Shown piece by piece: positions 51,649 to 64,000 of a stretch of DNA of 64,000 bases (positions are counted from its first letter, which is position 1; the number at the start of each line of letters is the position of its first letter). A program made the position numbers and the translations under genes. The notes below the pieces were generated by a model. It made no database searches. It saw only the letters and a list, made by a program, of their open reading frames with translations, and was not told where the DNA came from. The stretch lies in assembly GCA_018350325.1 (NCBI GenBank), contig JAEVLN010000020.1, forward strand, positions 589,796-653,795. The letters are read 5' to 3'. The DNA is from Globodera rostochiensis (lineage: Eukaryota; Nematoda; Chromadorea; Rhabditida; Heteroderidae).

Positions 51649-52495
51649 ATGGTTGAGGGTGGAATTACGTTGGTCAAGTACCTGCTCTTCTTCGCGAACT
51701 TCATCCTTTGGGTGAAAGAGCTTTCGAGGCGGACTATTACTACGAACGAATCCCCTTTTGCTGCAGGTGCTTGGGCTGGCTTTTCTGGTCTCAGGCATTG
51801 TGCTGCAGCTCAAGTACACCGGTCTTCTGGACATACTCGGGGATGAACGGCTTGCTACTCCTGTGCTGCTGTTGGCTATTGGCTGTTTGTGCACCTTGCT
51901 AGGCTTTGTTGGCTACTGCGGTGCCATCCGAGAGAATTACTGTCTGACAGTCAGTTTCGCTGTTCTTCTCGCACTTCTGCTGCTAGCCGAAACAGCCATT
52001 GCTATTCTCGTCTACGCCCTCCACGAACCGCTCAATGTGACACTCATAAACCAGCTTACCCAAGTAAGGTGGCATTCAATGATTCAATGACTTATTAACT
52101 TATTAGGGCATGAGGCGTTACAATAATTCTAAGGGCGTTCTGTTGGCTTGGAATCAGGTTCAGGTAAGAGCTGGATGTACTTCCATTCCCGGTTTTCCGA
52201 GAATACGCAAATTCAGCGACAATTGCACTGCTGTGGGGTCAATAATGCCACAGACTGGAAAACGTACGCACCCGACTCGTGCTGTGTGCACTTCCATGAC
52301 GGCTGTGCCCGAATGGCGCAGCCACTGCTCTACGAAATGGGATGTGTGCAGGCCGTTCAGCATTGGATTGTGACCAACGCAACAGTCATCGGATGTGCGA
52401 GTGCCCTTCTCGGCGCACTCCAGATCATCGGAATTTGTTTCGCTTGCTGTTTGTCCAAAAACATTTTGAAGGACTTCCACGACTTTTACTACTGA
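51649..52495 (+). CDS. Tetraspanin, 231 aa
   Basis: Exons 51649-51711, 51767-52063, 52107-52163 and 52217-52495 all break in phase 0. TM1 starts in VKYLLFFANFILWV and continues in VLGLAFLVSGIVL. TM2 is PVLLLAIGCLCTLLGFVGYC and TM3 SFAVLLALLLLAETAIAILV. The large loop contains the defining CCG (LHCCGVNNATDW), DSCC and a later Cys in EMGCVQ. TM4 (ALLGALQIIGICFACCL) is followed by a short tail. It organises membrane microdomains with partner proteins; the specific subfamily is not clear to me. Confidence 0.9.
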
Positions 52496-53877
52496 ACAAT
52501 CTATTCATCTACAACTCAACAAAAAAAAGCTAATGAATATCCGATAATCTCAACTTGGATTCTATCCACAACTTACTTGGAAAAAGATTTAGTTTTTAAT
52601 TCAAATCAAAGTGAAAAAGAGATAACATTCTTAAAATGAGATATGTAGACCGACTTTTACACGTCTGAATACAGGTACAGTTCTAATTCTAGAGTAAATT
52701 ATACTTTAAAATTGGTGCGAGAATTATTGTCAATTCATCAAGCCATTCCATAAAGCATGAATGGCACTGAAGGCTACAGCGACAAAACATGTGACAAAAC
52801 CGTTGAACATTTTCCTCTCCCATGGCTCCAACATGTAAAGTCCGGTCACAAGACTTAAATAAAAAAGGCATCCCTAATTATAAAACATTTGTGCTTCACG
52901 ACCCTTTTAAGCCTGTTCTAAGTTATGGGGCAGGCGGTGCCGATAGGCACCATCAAGAAAATTTTGAATTTTTGACGGGTTTTTGTTAATTATTGGCATG
53001 AATTTTAGCTAATTCGTGTTTAATTTAGAACTCACCAGTATTGCAGGTACCAGTATCCAAAAAAGTCATTTTTTACTAGCCCTGTGTGCGGTTCATTGAA
53101 ACCCATTCTTTCGCGTTGTGGCGATTTAGGCTCGAGCATACTTGGTTTAGTTGTCCGCTGTTTAAGAATAGACAAATCTAAGAACGTAGAAAATGAAAGT
53201 ATGTATATATTTGGGCATAAGAAACGTGCTGGAGTGTCATCAGATTCATGGGCGTCAAGGATAACCGGATGCCGGACTGTTTTTTGGGAGCCGGAATTCC
53301 AAATGCCGGATTCCGGACTTTTTTTTTGCATCCGGTTACACCCCCGATGGGCGTGTACGGGGGGTGGCGGGAATTCTCAGCGAAACAGGACAGAAACATA
53401 CATATTCATTATTCTTACTTTTTCTCATTTTACCTTTAAACAAGACGCCACAGCAACGAAAAATATAAAACCGAAAAGCTCCACGGTCCCATGTGGGGCT
53501 TTGAGGCTTTCCTCTCGTCGTCTCTCTCTCTATCTCTCCAGCCATTTTAGCACCAAAGCCCTGTTTGCTGACCCGTGTAGGAGAGAGAGACAACTCAAAG
53601 GATAAACCGAGAACAAAGAGAATTGAGTGTCTCTGCTTCTGGGAGAGAATGAAGAGGAAAGGAAGCAAAATGGTGTCCTCCTCCTATCGGCTTTGTCCAT
53701 TCCATTCGAATAAACGAATGAATGGGTTGAATGTGTAGGGAGGGAGAGGGCGGAGGTTTTTTATTAAAGCCATTAAATTGGTGGGATCCTTCCAGGCAAT
53801 TATTGTTGCCGAGGCGGCTACTGAAACGACGGCAATAAAAGTGGGTAATTTATCGGCGACGGACGACGGAAGGAAGG
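52496..53877. repeat. Intergenic DNA with dispersed repeat copies
   Basis: 52925-53010 (GGGGCAGGCGGTGCCGATAGGCACCATC) resembles repeats near 4195 and 4740. 53255-53340 is an imperfect inverted repeat: AACCGGATGCCGGA and, about 60 bases on, TCCGGACTTTTTTTTTGCATCCGGTT; it relates to the GGAATTCCGA family at 5577 and 61463. 53515-53540 is a CT/TC microsatellite. No gene is supported. Confidence 0.5.
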
Positions 53878-56208
53878 ATGTCCTTCCCCCCATTTGCTGT
53901 TCTTCACCGAAGCACTTCCCATCACCACCCATTGACGCCATCACTTTTGTTGTTGTTTTCCATTATGCGGTTACTTCAAATCGCCGGTGCTAATTCCCAC
54001 ATTCTCAAGCAGCACAGACAAGTTGCCGAAAGCGAAGAGTACCAGGCAATTGATCGATCTTTTTGGGAAAAAACCGTAATTTTTAGTTTACAAGCGTTAA
54101 TCCAAAATGTGAGCGGATCCGGATCGAGATGTGCAGTGACATCCAGGTAAATGGGACGGGTTAATTTGTTTTGCGCACTCGTCGAGTTCAGTACAATATG
54201 ACCATCTATCCGAATATACTGAAGCATTCCAAGCAAGACGAGGCTGAAATTGACATCAAACAGTTCGCTTCTTTTCTAATTCAGATCACGTCATTTAAAC
54301 CCTTCTCATTCGCTGTTCAGATACGAAATGCTGGTGAAGGTGCAGTGCAGTGTCGACTTCAAGTTCTTCCTGTGCACTCTGTTCACGCCCGTCTGCACTA
54401 TTCTCAATGATCCTATCCCTCCCTGTCGCCATCTTTGTCTTTCCGCTAAGAGCGGTTGCGAAACGTTGATGCGCAAATTCGGGTACCAGTGGCCGGAGAT
54501 CTTCGATTGTGAAAAACTGCCGAAGAGTCGGGATGGAATGTGCGTGGGGGATAGCAAAAATGAAAATTCGGGAGGCCGGGCAGTGGACGACGAGGAGGCC
54601 GATCAGTCGACGGAACGAAGCCAACACAAAGTGTTGGAGTGTCCGCACACAATGAAAGTGCTCAGCCGAGAAAGGTTAATAGTTGGAGGGTACCATTCTG
54701 AAATTGGTGTGTTGAAAATATTGGAGCTCAATTTCAGCCACTCTTTGTTCATTGCCAACCAGTCCATCGAACACTGTTCGCTGCCATGCCAAAGTGATGG
54801 CATCGTGCCCACTTTTTTTGGCGTCCACATCCGGCACTATTTGCGCCTGTGGACCGGCGCTTGGGCTGTGACGTGCTGCGTCTGCTGCGCTTTCACTATT
54901 GTCACATTTCTCATCGACATCAAACGGTTCGTTTTTTTGAAGAGATTTTGAGCAGATTTGCTGAAATTCTCACGAGTTTTTAGTTTCGAATTTCCGGAAA
55001 AGGCCATCTTTTACATGGCCATCTGTTATTTAATGGTCAGTGCCACATACATGGTCGGCTTGGTCGAGGAGGACAGCCTTTCGTGCGCTGTTTCTTCCGC
55101 TACCAAACAGCAATTGGTTACCCAAGTACCGTCGAAAGTTGTTTCTGAATTGTTTGATTTGTCTTTTTATTTTATAGGGCAATGAAAACATTCTCTGTTC
55201 TGCGGTTGCCGTTGTGCATTACTTTTTCAACTTTGCCGGCACTCTTTGGTGGTTGGTGCTGTGCTTCTCCTGGTTCTTGGTCACCACGCTCAAATGGGGG
55301 GAAGCCCCCGTTGGCCAGGTTTTAACTTTCCTCCGACCCTTTTCCAATTGTCTTCCCGTTTTGGGTGTTCTCCTCTTATTTCAACGTGCTCGCCTGGTCC
55401 CTGCCTGCCATTGGATCCGTTCTGCTGGTGACGATGGGCGCTGTGGACGGCGACATGTTCACCGGAATTTGCTCTTTGGGAAACCTTCGTTCTGAGCCGT
55501 CCCTTCGTCTTGCGCTAATTCCTCAAAGTGTAGCCATCGGTTAGCTCTAATTGCTTTTTTAATGAAACATTCGTCAATTTCTTCTCAAAAAGCTGTCGGA
55601 TTGATGCTTTTCACCAGCGGATTCATCTCCATACTGCGCATTCGGTCGTACATCAAAGGACACCGTTTTGTGGCGAATAAATTCGAACAAACGGACGCCA
55701 GCGACAAATTGAGCAAATTAATGTTTCGCATCGGATGCTTCTCTTTGCTCTACGTCCTCCCAATGGCCGTCGGCATTTTCTGTTCATTTTACCAAGCCGA
55801 AAATGTTGCCCATTGGATCACTAGTTGGTGCGAATTCACTTTTTATGATTTATTCCTATAGCCTACGGGTGTATTTTTACAGAACCCCTCAATCTTTTTC
55901 TAATTATGAATAAATTGCCATTTCCCAGGTACTCCACCCGGTGTCTCCACGCCCAACGGAGTGCCTTTGGCTTCACCCACCCGCGGGCGCAGTGTCCCAT
56001 TGGAGACGGCGTTCAGCTGAGCACACATCCGGATCCCTTGCTGTTCTTTCTCAAATACTTGTCCAACTTCTCTACCGGAATCGCCTGTGTTGTTTGGACT
56101 CTGAACGGGAAGACGGTGGCCAGCTACGGCGACTTTTTGGCGCGTCTTTTTACCTCGCGCGAGCGCCGCCGTGGAAGGCCCATTCGCGTCCCGACCCGAC
56201 CAAATTGA
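53878..56208 (+). CDS. Frizzled-type Wnt receptor
   Basis: An exon at 54087-54149 (KCERIRIEMCSDIQ) continues into YNMTIYPNILKHSKQDEA and SVDFKFFLCTLFTPVCTI, giving the Cys-rich Wnt-binding domain; PPCRHLCLSAKSGCETLMRK and FGYQWPE follow. Seven-helix exons include HYLRLWTGAWAVTCCVC, FPEKAIFYMAICYLMVSATY, SAVAVVHYFFNFAGTLWWLV and AWSLPAIGSVLLVTMGAVDG. Late exons give YIKGHRFVANKFEQ and FFLKYLSNFSTGIACVVWTL. After TM7 the cytoplasmic motif reads KTVASY where Frizzleds normally have KTxxxW. The 5' exon is uncertain: an in-frame leader from 53878 or 53965 has a hydrophobic LTPSLLLLFSIMRLLQIAG. I cannot say which worm Frizzled it is. Confidence 0.83.
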
Positions 56209-56617
56209 AAAACGTCATTTTTTGAACATTTTGCTCTGATTTTTGATCAAAGCCAATCCCAGCGCCATCATTTCATCTCTTTTTGTATTCTTTTGATTCA
56301 CATGACATTTTTTGTTTACCACTGATTTGCCATATAAACTTTTGTCGTGTCCTGTCATGTTTTTTTCGCATCTAATTAAATTTGTTCCCTTCCTTAAATA
56401 GTCCATTTTTGCTTTCATCTTCAGGGCCTTCCAGATGCACCTCTGATCGATCACTCATTTTACTTGGTTTTAGGCTTTCATGAATAATGGGTTTCTCTCA
56501 TTTATTCCGATTTATTTTAAAATGTCTTATTGCCCTCAATATATTTGCTTAAAACTTAAATTCGTGAATCTGAAATTTATTTTTTCGACTTTTTTGTTAT
56601 TGTACAGTCTGAGGAGG

Positions 56618-58210
<1,593 letters not shown>

Positions 58211-59876
58211 GTTGGCCATCGTTTAAAGTATATTTAAAAATAAACAAAAATTAGTTTTAGCCGAAACAATGAAGCTTTGATTGGATGATTAGTTCTGTGG
58301 AGGAGGGTCGGAGAAGACAATTCGTGGTTCTCATCAAATTTAACCCGTATTTGTAAGACAAAACGATTTCCATCACATTTACATATTTTGGCATGGCATA
58401 TTCTCTCCGTTTACGGCACAATGTTTTCTCTCCTTTCTTTGCGTGTTGGACGACGTCTTCTGTCACCCGTCCTTTTTCCACCGGCCCTCCCCTCCGTTCT
58501 GCCCATTCTTTCGCCCTTTTTGTCCTCCATTTCCGTCACCATCTTAAAGAATTTGTTTTTTTTTTGTTGTATTCTCCCCCTAGTCAACCATCTCACCGTC
58601 CGTCCCCCCGTCGTCTCTGATTACTTCCCCCACCAAAATGCGATCTCCCTCTCCCAGACGCCCCTTGTAATGGTAAAGCACCGCTAATAACACAAAAACA
58701 GCGACGATCGGCATGAAAAGATGTACACCTTAAGGGGTTTTTTTTGGCGTTCGCTTTTACAAAATAAGAAAACGCGTGCCGAATGAATGGGGGGGGGGGG
58801 GGGAAACGACTCCCCCCCCCTCACTTTTGTTTTAGGGGGGGGGGGGGGGGAGTCATCCCAAACATTCGCGTCGCGTTACCGAAACACCTTCAACGACGGC
58901 ATAGACAACGTCCATTGTGTGAGTATGGAAATGAAGCTTAAATGGTTATTTTGAGTTGTCTGCTTAATGTCCCAGTCTTTAATGTTCTTTCTCGGGTGGC
59001 AGAAAAGGCTCTGTTAATGAGCGGAGAGGATTCCCCTCTGGGGGCGGCGAGACAAAAGGATTGGGACGCTACAAAAACTCCGGCGGAATGGGCAGAGGAC
59101 ACTGCCGAAGGGAAAATCGATGCTGTTCCGTCGTCGTTGCCGTGGGTGCCACCCTTCCCCCCGGAGGGGAGGGGCGGCGACTGTTTGTGTTGGCATTGGC
59201 ACTCACTCCATTTAACCCATTCGCGAGTTTTGTGCGCCGATGTGAGCAGTGCAATTTTTCTTCAGCCGCATTTTTCTCCCTTTCCGTCCATATTTTTGTG
59301 TTTGTTCTTCCCTTCAAAATGAAATGGGGGGGGGGGGACAAAGCGTCTTTTGTTGCGGAAAGAACACTTCTCACAATGAATGAAGTGAGCGGGCAAGAAG
59401 CTCAAAATTGGATTTAATAATCTTCTCGTGCCGGCGAGGAATCCTTCCGTTCGAAAGTTCGGTCCAATTCAGAGTTTACTTCTCTTACACGGTTAATCGA
59501 CCGGATTAAATACTTCCGTCAACATTTACTTATCCGTCCCTCCGCCCTTTCCATTCCGTCCGTGGCATAAGTAACTAAATCGAAAGTGTTAAGGGGTGGG
59601 CAAGTTGTCTCTCTCCAAGTGCCACAGGTTGTCCCCATAGGGCCCCCGGGTGCCAACTCTCTCTCCGCTTTGGCACCCCCCCCCCCCAACGTCCGACAAA
59701 GCAATCCGTCACCGTTGGCGCTTTTCACTTCCTCCCAATTCTCTGAAATTCATAAGGGAATTGTTATTCGATGCGTCCATTCGTATAAATCAGTGCGTCC
59801 GTTGAGTTTACAATTTTCTGAAGAGAAACGGAAGTCGCGGCGTTAGTGGTGACAAAAAGGACAAAGGCGCGTTGAA
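58211..59876. other. Intergenic region with poly-G hairpin
   Basis: 58808-58854 is an inverted repeat of a C run and a G run (GACTCCCCCCCCCTC and GGGGGGAGTC) with a TTTTGTTTTAG loop. Two coding-looking pieces flank 58925: one ends near 58919 (SRYRNTFNDGIDNVH) and one starts at 58978 after a CCCAG acceptor (FNVLSRVAEKALLMSGEDSP). They might be exons of an unrecognised plus-strand gene, but I cannot support a full model. Confidence 0.35.
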
Positions 59877-61097
59877 ATGGCCTTTCTGGGCCAATTGCAG
59901 TCCAAACTGCAGGAGATCAAAATGCAGGCCATGCCGCAGGTCAGCGCCGTGTTGGAGCAGGCCAACCAGGCGACTAGCAAAGCACGGCAGAATTTGATGC
60001 CGGTGCTGAGTAAATGCGGCCAGCAGCTGGACACGTTGGGCAAAATTCTGCAGGCGAACGTTAACCCCAAACAGTCGCCCATCGACTTGGTCCCGGCGAA
60101 CACGGCCTTCGACCCGGCGCTGGAGAAGGCTTCCTTCGAGTGTGAAATTGGGGGGGGGGGAGGGAATTGCCTTTCCAAAGGACCAAAAAATGCTTTTTAT
60201 CTTTGGCCAAAGCAAACCATGAGCGAATTTTCTTGAAATTGCGCAAATTTCAAAGGTTTCACTACGATGACACGTGTCAACCGGTGCTGCAAAACCAAGG
60301 CAATTGTCTGACCATTAAATACCCGGAGAGCGATTCCGTCGACCTTAAAGGTCCCCAATAAAAAATATTCCAAAAGCTAAACAAAAAGCAAACGCAGTTT
60401 CTTTCCTTCCCGACGAGCAATACCATTTGGAGCGCATTGACCTTCATTGGGGATCGGGTAATTTAGGACAATTTAATTCGACTTTCAATTACTAATTCAG
60501 AGCCTATGAACGGCTCCGAACACACAGTCGGCGGAGTCGGCTACGCGGGAGAGCTGCACTTTGTGCACCGGAATGTGAAGCAGTCCAGTCTGACAGAGGC
60601 GCTGAAGCAACCGGACGGAGTGTTGGCCATCGCCGTCTTTTTCAATGAGAGTCACGAGGACAATGCGACTTTGGTGCCACTAAACAACGCGCTGGTCAAC
60701 GTCTCCTTTAGGGCCACGGAGTGCGCTGTGCACGCATTGCGCATCTCCCAGTTGGTCCCGGTGGAAAAGAACAAGGAGTTCTGGCTGTACGACGGCTCCG
60801 AGACGGTGGAACCCTTCCGAGAAACGGTGATTAAAAGACCGTTGTTGGTCCCAAAACTTCTTTCCAATATTGCAATTTGCAAATGGTCTTCAGGTGAAAT
60901 GGATTGTGTGCCGTTCCGCAGTGCCGATCTCGTCCGTGCAGCTGGAGAAGCTGCGTCAGCTAAGGAAGAGTCGGGCGGAGGACGAAGTGGAACAGACAAT
61001 GCAGCCGATCCGTCCGGTGCAGCCGCTGAACTCGCGTTTGGTCCGCTCCTCGTTCAAAAGCGTTGCGCAAGCGGAATTGCCGGGAACGAATGAATGA
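59877..61097 (+). CDS. Carbonic-anhydrase-related protein (CARP X/XI type)
   Basis: Exon 1 (59877-60139) encodes a helical N-terminal region, then NPKQSPIDLVPANTAFDPAL, the alpha-carbonic-anhydrase start. Exon 2 begins at 60256. A third gives LPDEQYHLERIDLHWGS and joins NGSEHTVGGVGYAGELHFVH. The last exon gives VKWIVCRSAVPISSVQLEKL and IRPVQPLNSRLVRS, which is the CARP X/XI ending. In the zinc-site segment DLHW the first of the three zinc histidines is Asp, while the second (LHW) and third (ELH) remain. Such proteins are catalytically dead and act in protein binding. There is no signal peptide at the chosen start. It matches the cah-1/cah-2 group of worms. Confidence 0.82.
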
Positions 61098-62278
61098 ATT
61101 GGACGCCGAGGGGGGGGGGAGTGAACATCCAATACATTTGTCCCCAAAATTTGTCTTTTTGATCGCAATTTGGCAGTCAAATTAAATGTATTCGGTCAAT
61201 AAATTCCACAGTTCCCTTCCAGCGGTGTTGATTGACTTTGTTTGCTGTTGTCATTTTTATTAAAAGGGAACGAGTCGGACTCCGACTGCGACGAATGAAA
61301 ATCATTTACAAATTAGGGGTGGGGGGGGGGGGAAACGATAATTTTGATGCCAAGCATGGCCACAGAATGATATGGAGTAATGGGCCCATGTTCTTCGTTA
61401 ATTTGGAGGCATTCGTGGGCAAGGGGAGGACATTTTTCTGGACAAATGAACGATTTCCCGTTCAACAGGGCTGGGCGCCGACGGCCTCAAAGAAATGTCA
61501 GGAATCGGAAAGTCGGAATTCCGCCCATCCCTGGACACACAATACGTATTATGGCAATAAATGCGCGGGTTGCGCGTTGTGTTTGATGGGTGGGGGCGCT
61601 TGAAATTCTCGGATATTGGCGGACGGACGGGACGGATGTCAGTTTTCTCGGGGCCAAAAAATGCCAACACCGTGTGGATCAACAAATAGCAAATGCGTAA
61701 GGAGGGGGAGGAGGCAATATCACTGGTTGGGGGGGGGGAAGGAAAAGTAACAAATTGGAGAGATTGGAGGCGGAGATGACAAAGAACAAAAAATAAAATA
61801 AAATACTAATAATATCATAAAGTATGTGTATATTCAATTGATTATTTATTTATTTATTATATTCACCATCAAGGGCCCAAAGTCTAAGCAAAAGCGCCAC
61901 TAACAGACAGAGGTTACAAAAAGTCAAGTATGAGGAGGAATAAATTATATGAAATATATTGGAGGCAATAAATGTCATTTTGTGTATAAATTGGAGGCGG
62001 ATATGAAAAAGAACAAATAAATAAATAAAATGTTCGATTAAAAACGGTAGTTGATTATGTGGGCAAAGGTTAAAAACCCGTTGGCGGCACGGAAACTGGA
62101 AGGTTTGGCAAGAAATAGGAAAACAAATCACAGAGAATTGATTGATTGATTGATTGATACAAATGCAAAAGATTTTTGTAGTAACGTATAAATAATTGTG
62201 GAGTCACTGGCGTGAGTGTAAATGAAAGTGGAAAATGCTAAATATATGAATATGAACAACTGAACTCCTCGGCACCGG
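61098..62278. repeat. Intergenic DNA with dispersed repeat and poly-G
   Basis: 61463-61540 is an inverted copy of the GGGCGCCGACGGCCTC...GGAATTCCGCCCATCCCTGG repeat seen at 5577-5672. 61318-61332 and 61729-61738 are G runs; 62139-62158 is (ATTG)n. The rest is AT-rich. No gene is supported. Confidence 0.55.
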
Positions 62279-63870
62279 TCAACAGCCCTTCCTGGGCTTC
62301 TGACTGATGTGTTCGTCGGCAAGTGCACTGCGCGAGTCGCGCTCCAGCAGATCAACAACGATGTTGGTGTACAGTCGATGGAACGTGGTGGTCAGCACGG
62401 TGTAGTTCAGACTGGACAGTCCGTCATGGCGCCATCGCTGTTTTGTCTTGCCGAGGATATCCCAGCGACAGCTGAAATCAATTAATTCATTCGAATTAAT
62501 TCGATTACTCACTCGTTCTTCGGGTTCATCCGTTCCTGCTCGTGTTTGATCATTTTGTAGCGAGCGATTATCTTCGGATAGCGGCTGATTTTATACCCGG
62601 CATAGGATATCCTAAACCAAACGAATAAACCAAAAAAGAACATTCTCGTAGATTAACCCCCCCCCCCCTCCCGCCCACCTCATCAACTTGTACCTGTTCG
62701 CAATGTCATCGTCCTCCCCGCCCCATCCCCAATAATCGTTGGAAAAGCCGTTCACACGAGCGAACTGTTCGCGCGTCATCGCTGTCGCACCGCCAAAAAT
62801 TTGAGCATAAGGCAACCTGAAAATGCCCAAACCGTCCCCTCCAAAAGTGCCGTCCCTCCCTCCCTCGGCACTCACACGTAATTGAATTTGTCCACCGCGG
62901 CGCTCATATGGCGGGGATGTTCCGGACATGAGTACAAATTGCGGTCGTCTTCCGGTAACAAGTCGACGTCGTGGAAGATGAAACATTGCCAGTCGTAGAG
63001 AAGCGATGCCTCCACAAAGCCAACGTTCATAAGTTTCCCCCGGTTAAACGTTTGGTTGTTGGCCTGAATTAATTTGATCAAATTAAGAGAGTTTTTTCCC
63101 CGTTTTATTGCATTTTACGTTCAATTTGTAGGGGGTGCATTATCAGTTTATCTTATAGTAGAGCAGGGCCGTGGAATCGGAAAAAAGCTTCCCAATTCAT
63201 CTAACAAAACATCTTCAACCTGTTCAACAACGAAAATTGCGTAGTCCAACTGTTGCTTGGTCAGCAAAAAGTGCAAATTGTGCAAAAAAATGCGCAAATG
63301 CGTTTCACGGTCTCTGAACGATTTCCCATGCCAATGAAATGCCATTCATCGGTGCCGCCATTCCCACCTGTACGGCACAATGATGGCTACGCGGTGCCGT
63401 GCCGTGCAATTGTCTGGCCAATTGTGCCCTCCCGTCCTCACCCGCGGATACAATTTGCTGAGCTCGTTAAACCCGGGCTCGTCCATCCACACCGGAATTG
63501 GGCCAACCAATCCCGGCGGAGGGTCGGCACAAATGGACAAAAAGCTGTTGTTGGACTGCCGCGGGGGATTCACGAAGATTTGTGAAGCATTGGCCGTTTC
63601 GGTCGCGTTTTTAAGAAAATTCGTTTCCAATGCTTTGGCCGTTGGTGTGCCTCCGAAAAAGCTGAACAAAACAAATAAATAATATGCCAAATCCGAATTG
63701 TTTAAAATTGAAATCGTTAGATTGTGAAGCCCCAAAGGCTTTACCGAGTTTTGTTGTCGCTGTGAGATTCGCTAATTCCAATAAATGCCGTTGAGCTTTG
63801 TATAGTTGTTATAGCACCATTAGTGACATTTTTCCGTGTGGACGAATTGGCAAAAGCGTCGCCAATCGAA
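62279..63870 (-). CDS. bre-4: Beta-1,4-galactosyltransferase family, 5' partial
   Basis: Exons on the minus strand give, in order, a Thr/Asn-rich stem (exon starting at 63870 after TTTTAAG), VGPIPVWMDEPGFNELSKLY, CTARHRVAIIVPYR, and RETHLRIFLHNLHFLLTKQQ. The donor-site block follows: NRGKLMNVGFVEASLLYDWQ and CFIFHDVDLLPEDDRNLYSC with the DVD metal motif. Next are GGATAMTREQFARVNGFSN and the acceptor motif YWGWGGEDDDI, then HEQERMNPKN and LNYTVLTTTFHRLYTNI. In C. elegans the orthologue BRE-4 adds GalNAc in arthro-series glycolipids. The first exon with the membrane anchor lies beyond the window end. One intron begins with GTGGGCGGGAGGGGGGG. Confidence 0.85.
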
Positions 63871-64000
63871 ACTTAAAAGCCAAATCCGTTGAAAAACCAA
63901 CCGTCCCCCTCTTCTTGCCCCGAACCAAATGACGTTTTTTGAGGGGGGGGGGGAAGGGGAAAATTCGGTTAAAGCAAGAGAATCAACCCCTAATTTGTAA

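Noticed and set aside
51252..51715. Two overlapping frames before the tetraspanin
   Set aside because: No splice signals or family match; the region more likely is untranslated or intergenic.

Overview
The window reads as nuclear DNA of a nematode, probably a compact-genome species. Host genes have short introns (about 35-100 bp) with TTTCAG-type acceptors. They include a cuticle collagen with the typical nematode N-terminus and DHCP...PRTPPGY end, and orthologues of aha-1, mek-2, rib-1, bre-4 and a CARP-type cah gene. Host intergenic DNA is full of poly-G/poly-C runs and degenerate minisatellites. The exact clade cannot be fixed from this sequence.

Layout. 0-5.8 kb: two spliced orphan genes on the minus strand, then AT-rich repeat-laden DNA with a 351-bp direct repeat. 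5.7-9.0 kb: a decayed, internally deleted Helitron (minus strand). 9,458-33,741: a 24.3-kb Maverick/Polinton bounded by about 520-bp terminal inverted repeats. 34.3-63.9 kb: gene-dense host DNA, in order EF-hand protein, cuticle collagen, aromatic amino-acid decarboxylase, ethanolamine phosphotransferase, MRPL43, FAM32A, exostosin-1 type glycosyltransferase, RTF2, ARNT/aha-1, tetraspanin, Frizzled, MEK, carbonic-anhydrase-related protein and beta-1,4-galactosyltransferase (5' end outside the window).

The Maverick keeps all its core genes open: packaging ATPase, DD35E integrase with chromodomain, penton-like protein, double-jelly-roll major capsid protein, adenain-type protease and a 1,472-aa protein-primed-type DNA polymerase B. 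A structural block runs on the plus strand from 12.8 to 22.5 kb, with polymerase at 23.4-27.8 kb. The two flanks carry accessory genes, two of them spliced.

The most interesting accessory gene lies just downstream of, and convergent with, the polymerase (27,970-28,803, minus). Its N-terminal half matches the PAZ domain of Argonaute proteins and the strand that follows it, without a PIWI domain. A stand-alone PAZ protein in a virus-like element suggests a small-RNA-binding factor, perhaps an RNAi antagonist. It is transcribed divergently from a CxxC/RG-rich protein gene. At the other end of the element an accessory gene has a near-perfect 150-bp inverted repeat at its 3' end, which would fold into dsRNA. 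Together these point to contact between this element and the host small-RNA machinery; this is inference from sequence alone.
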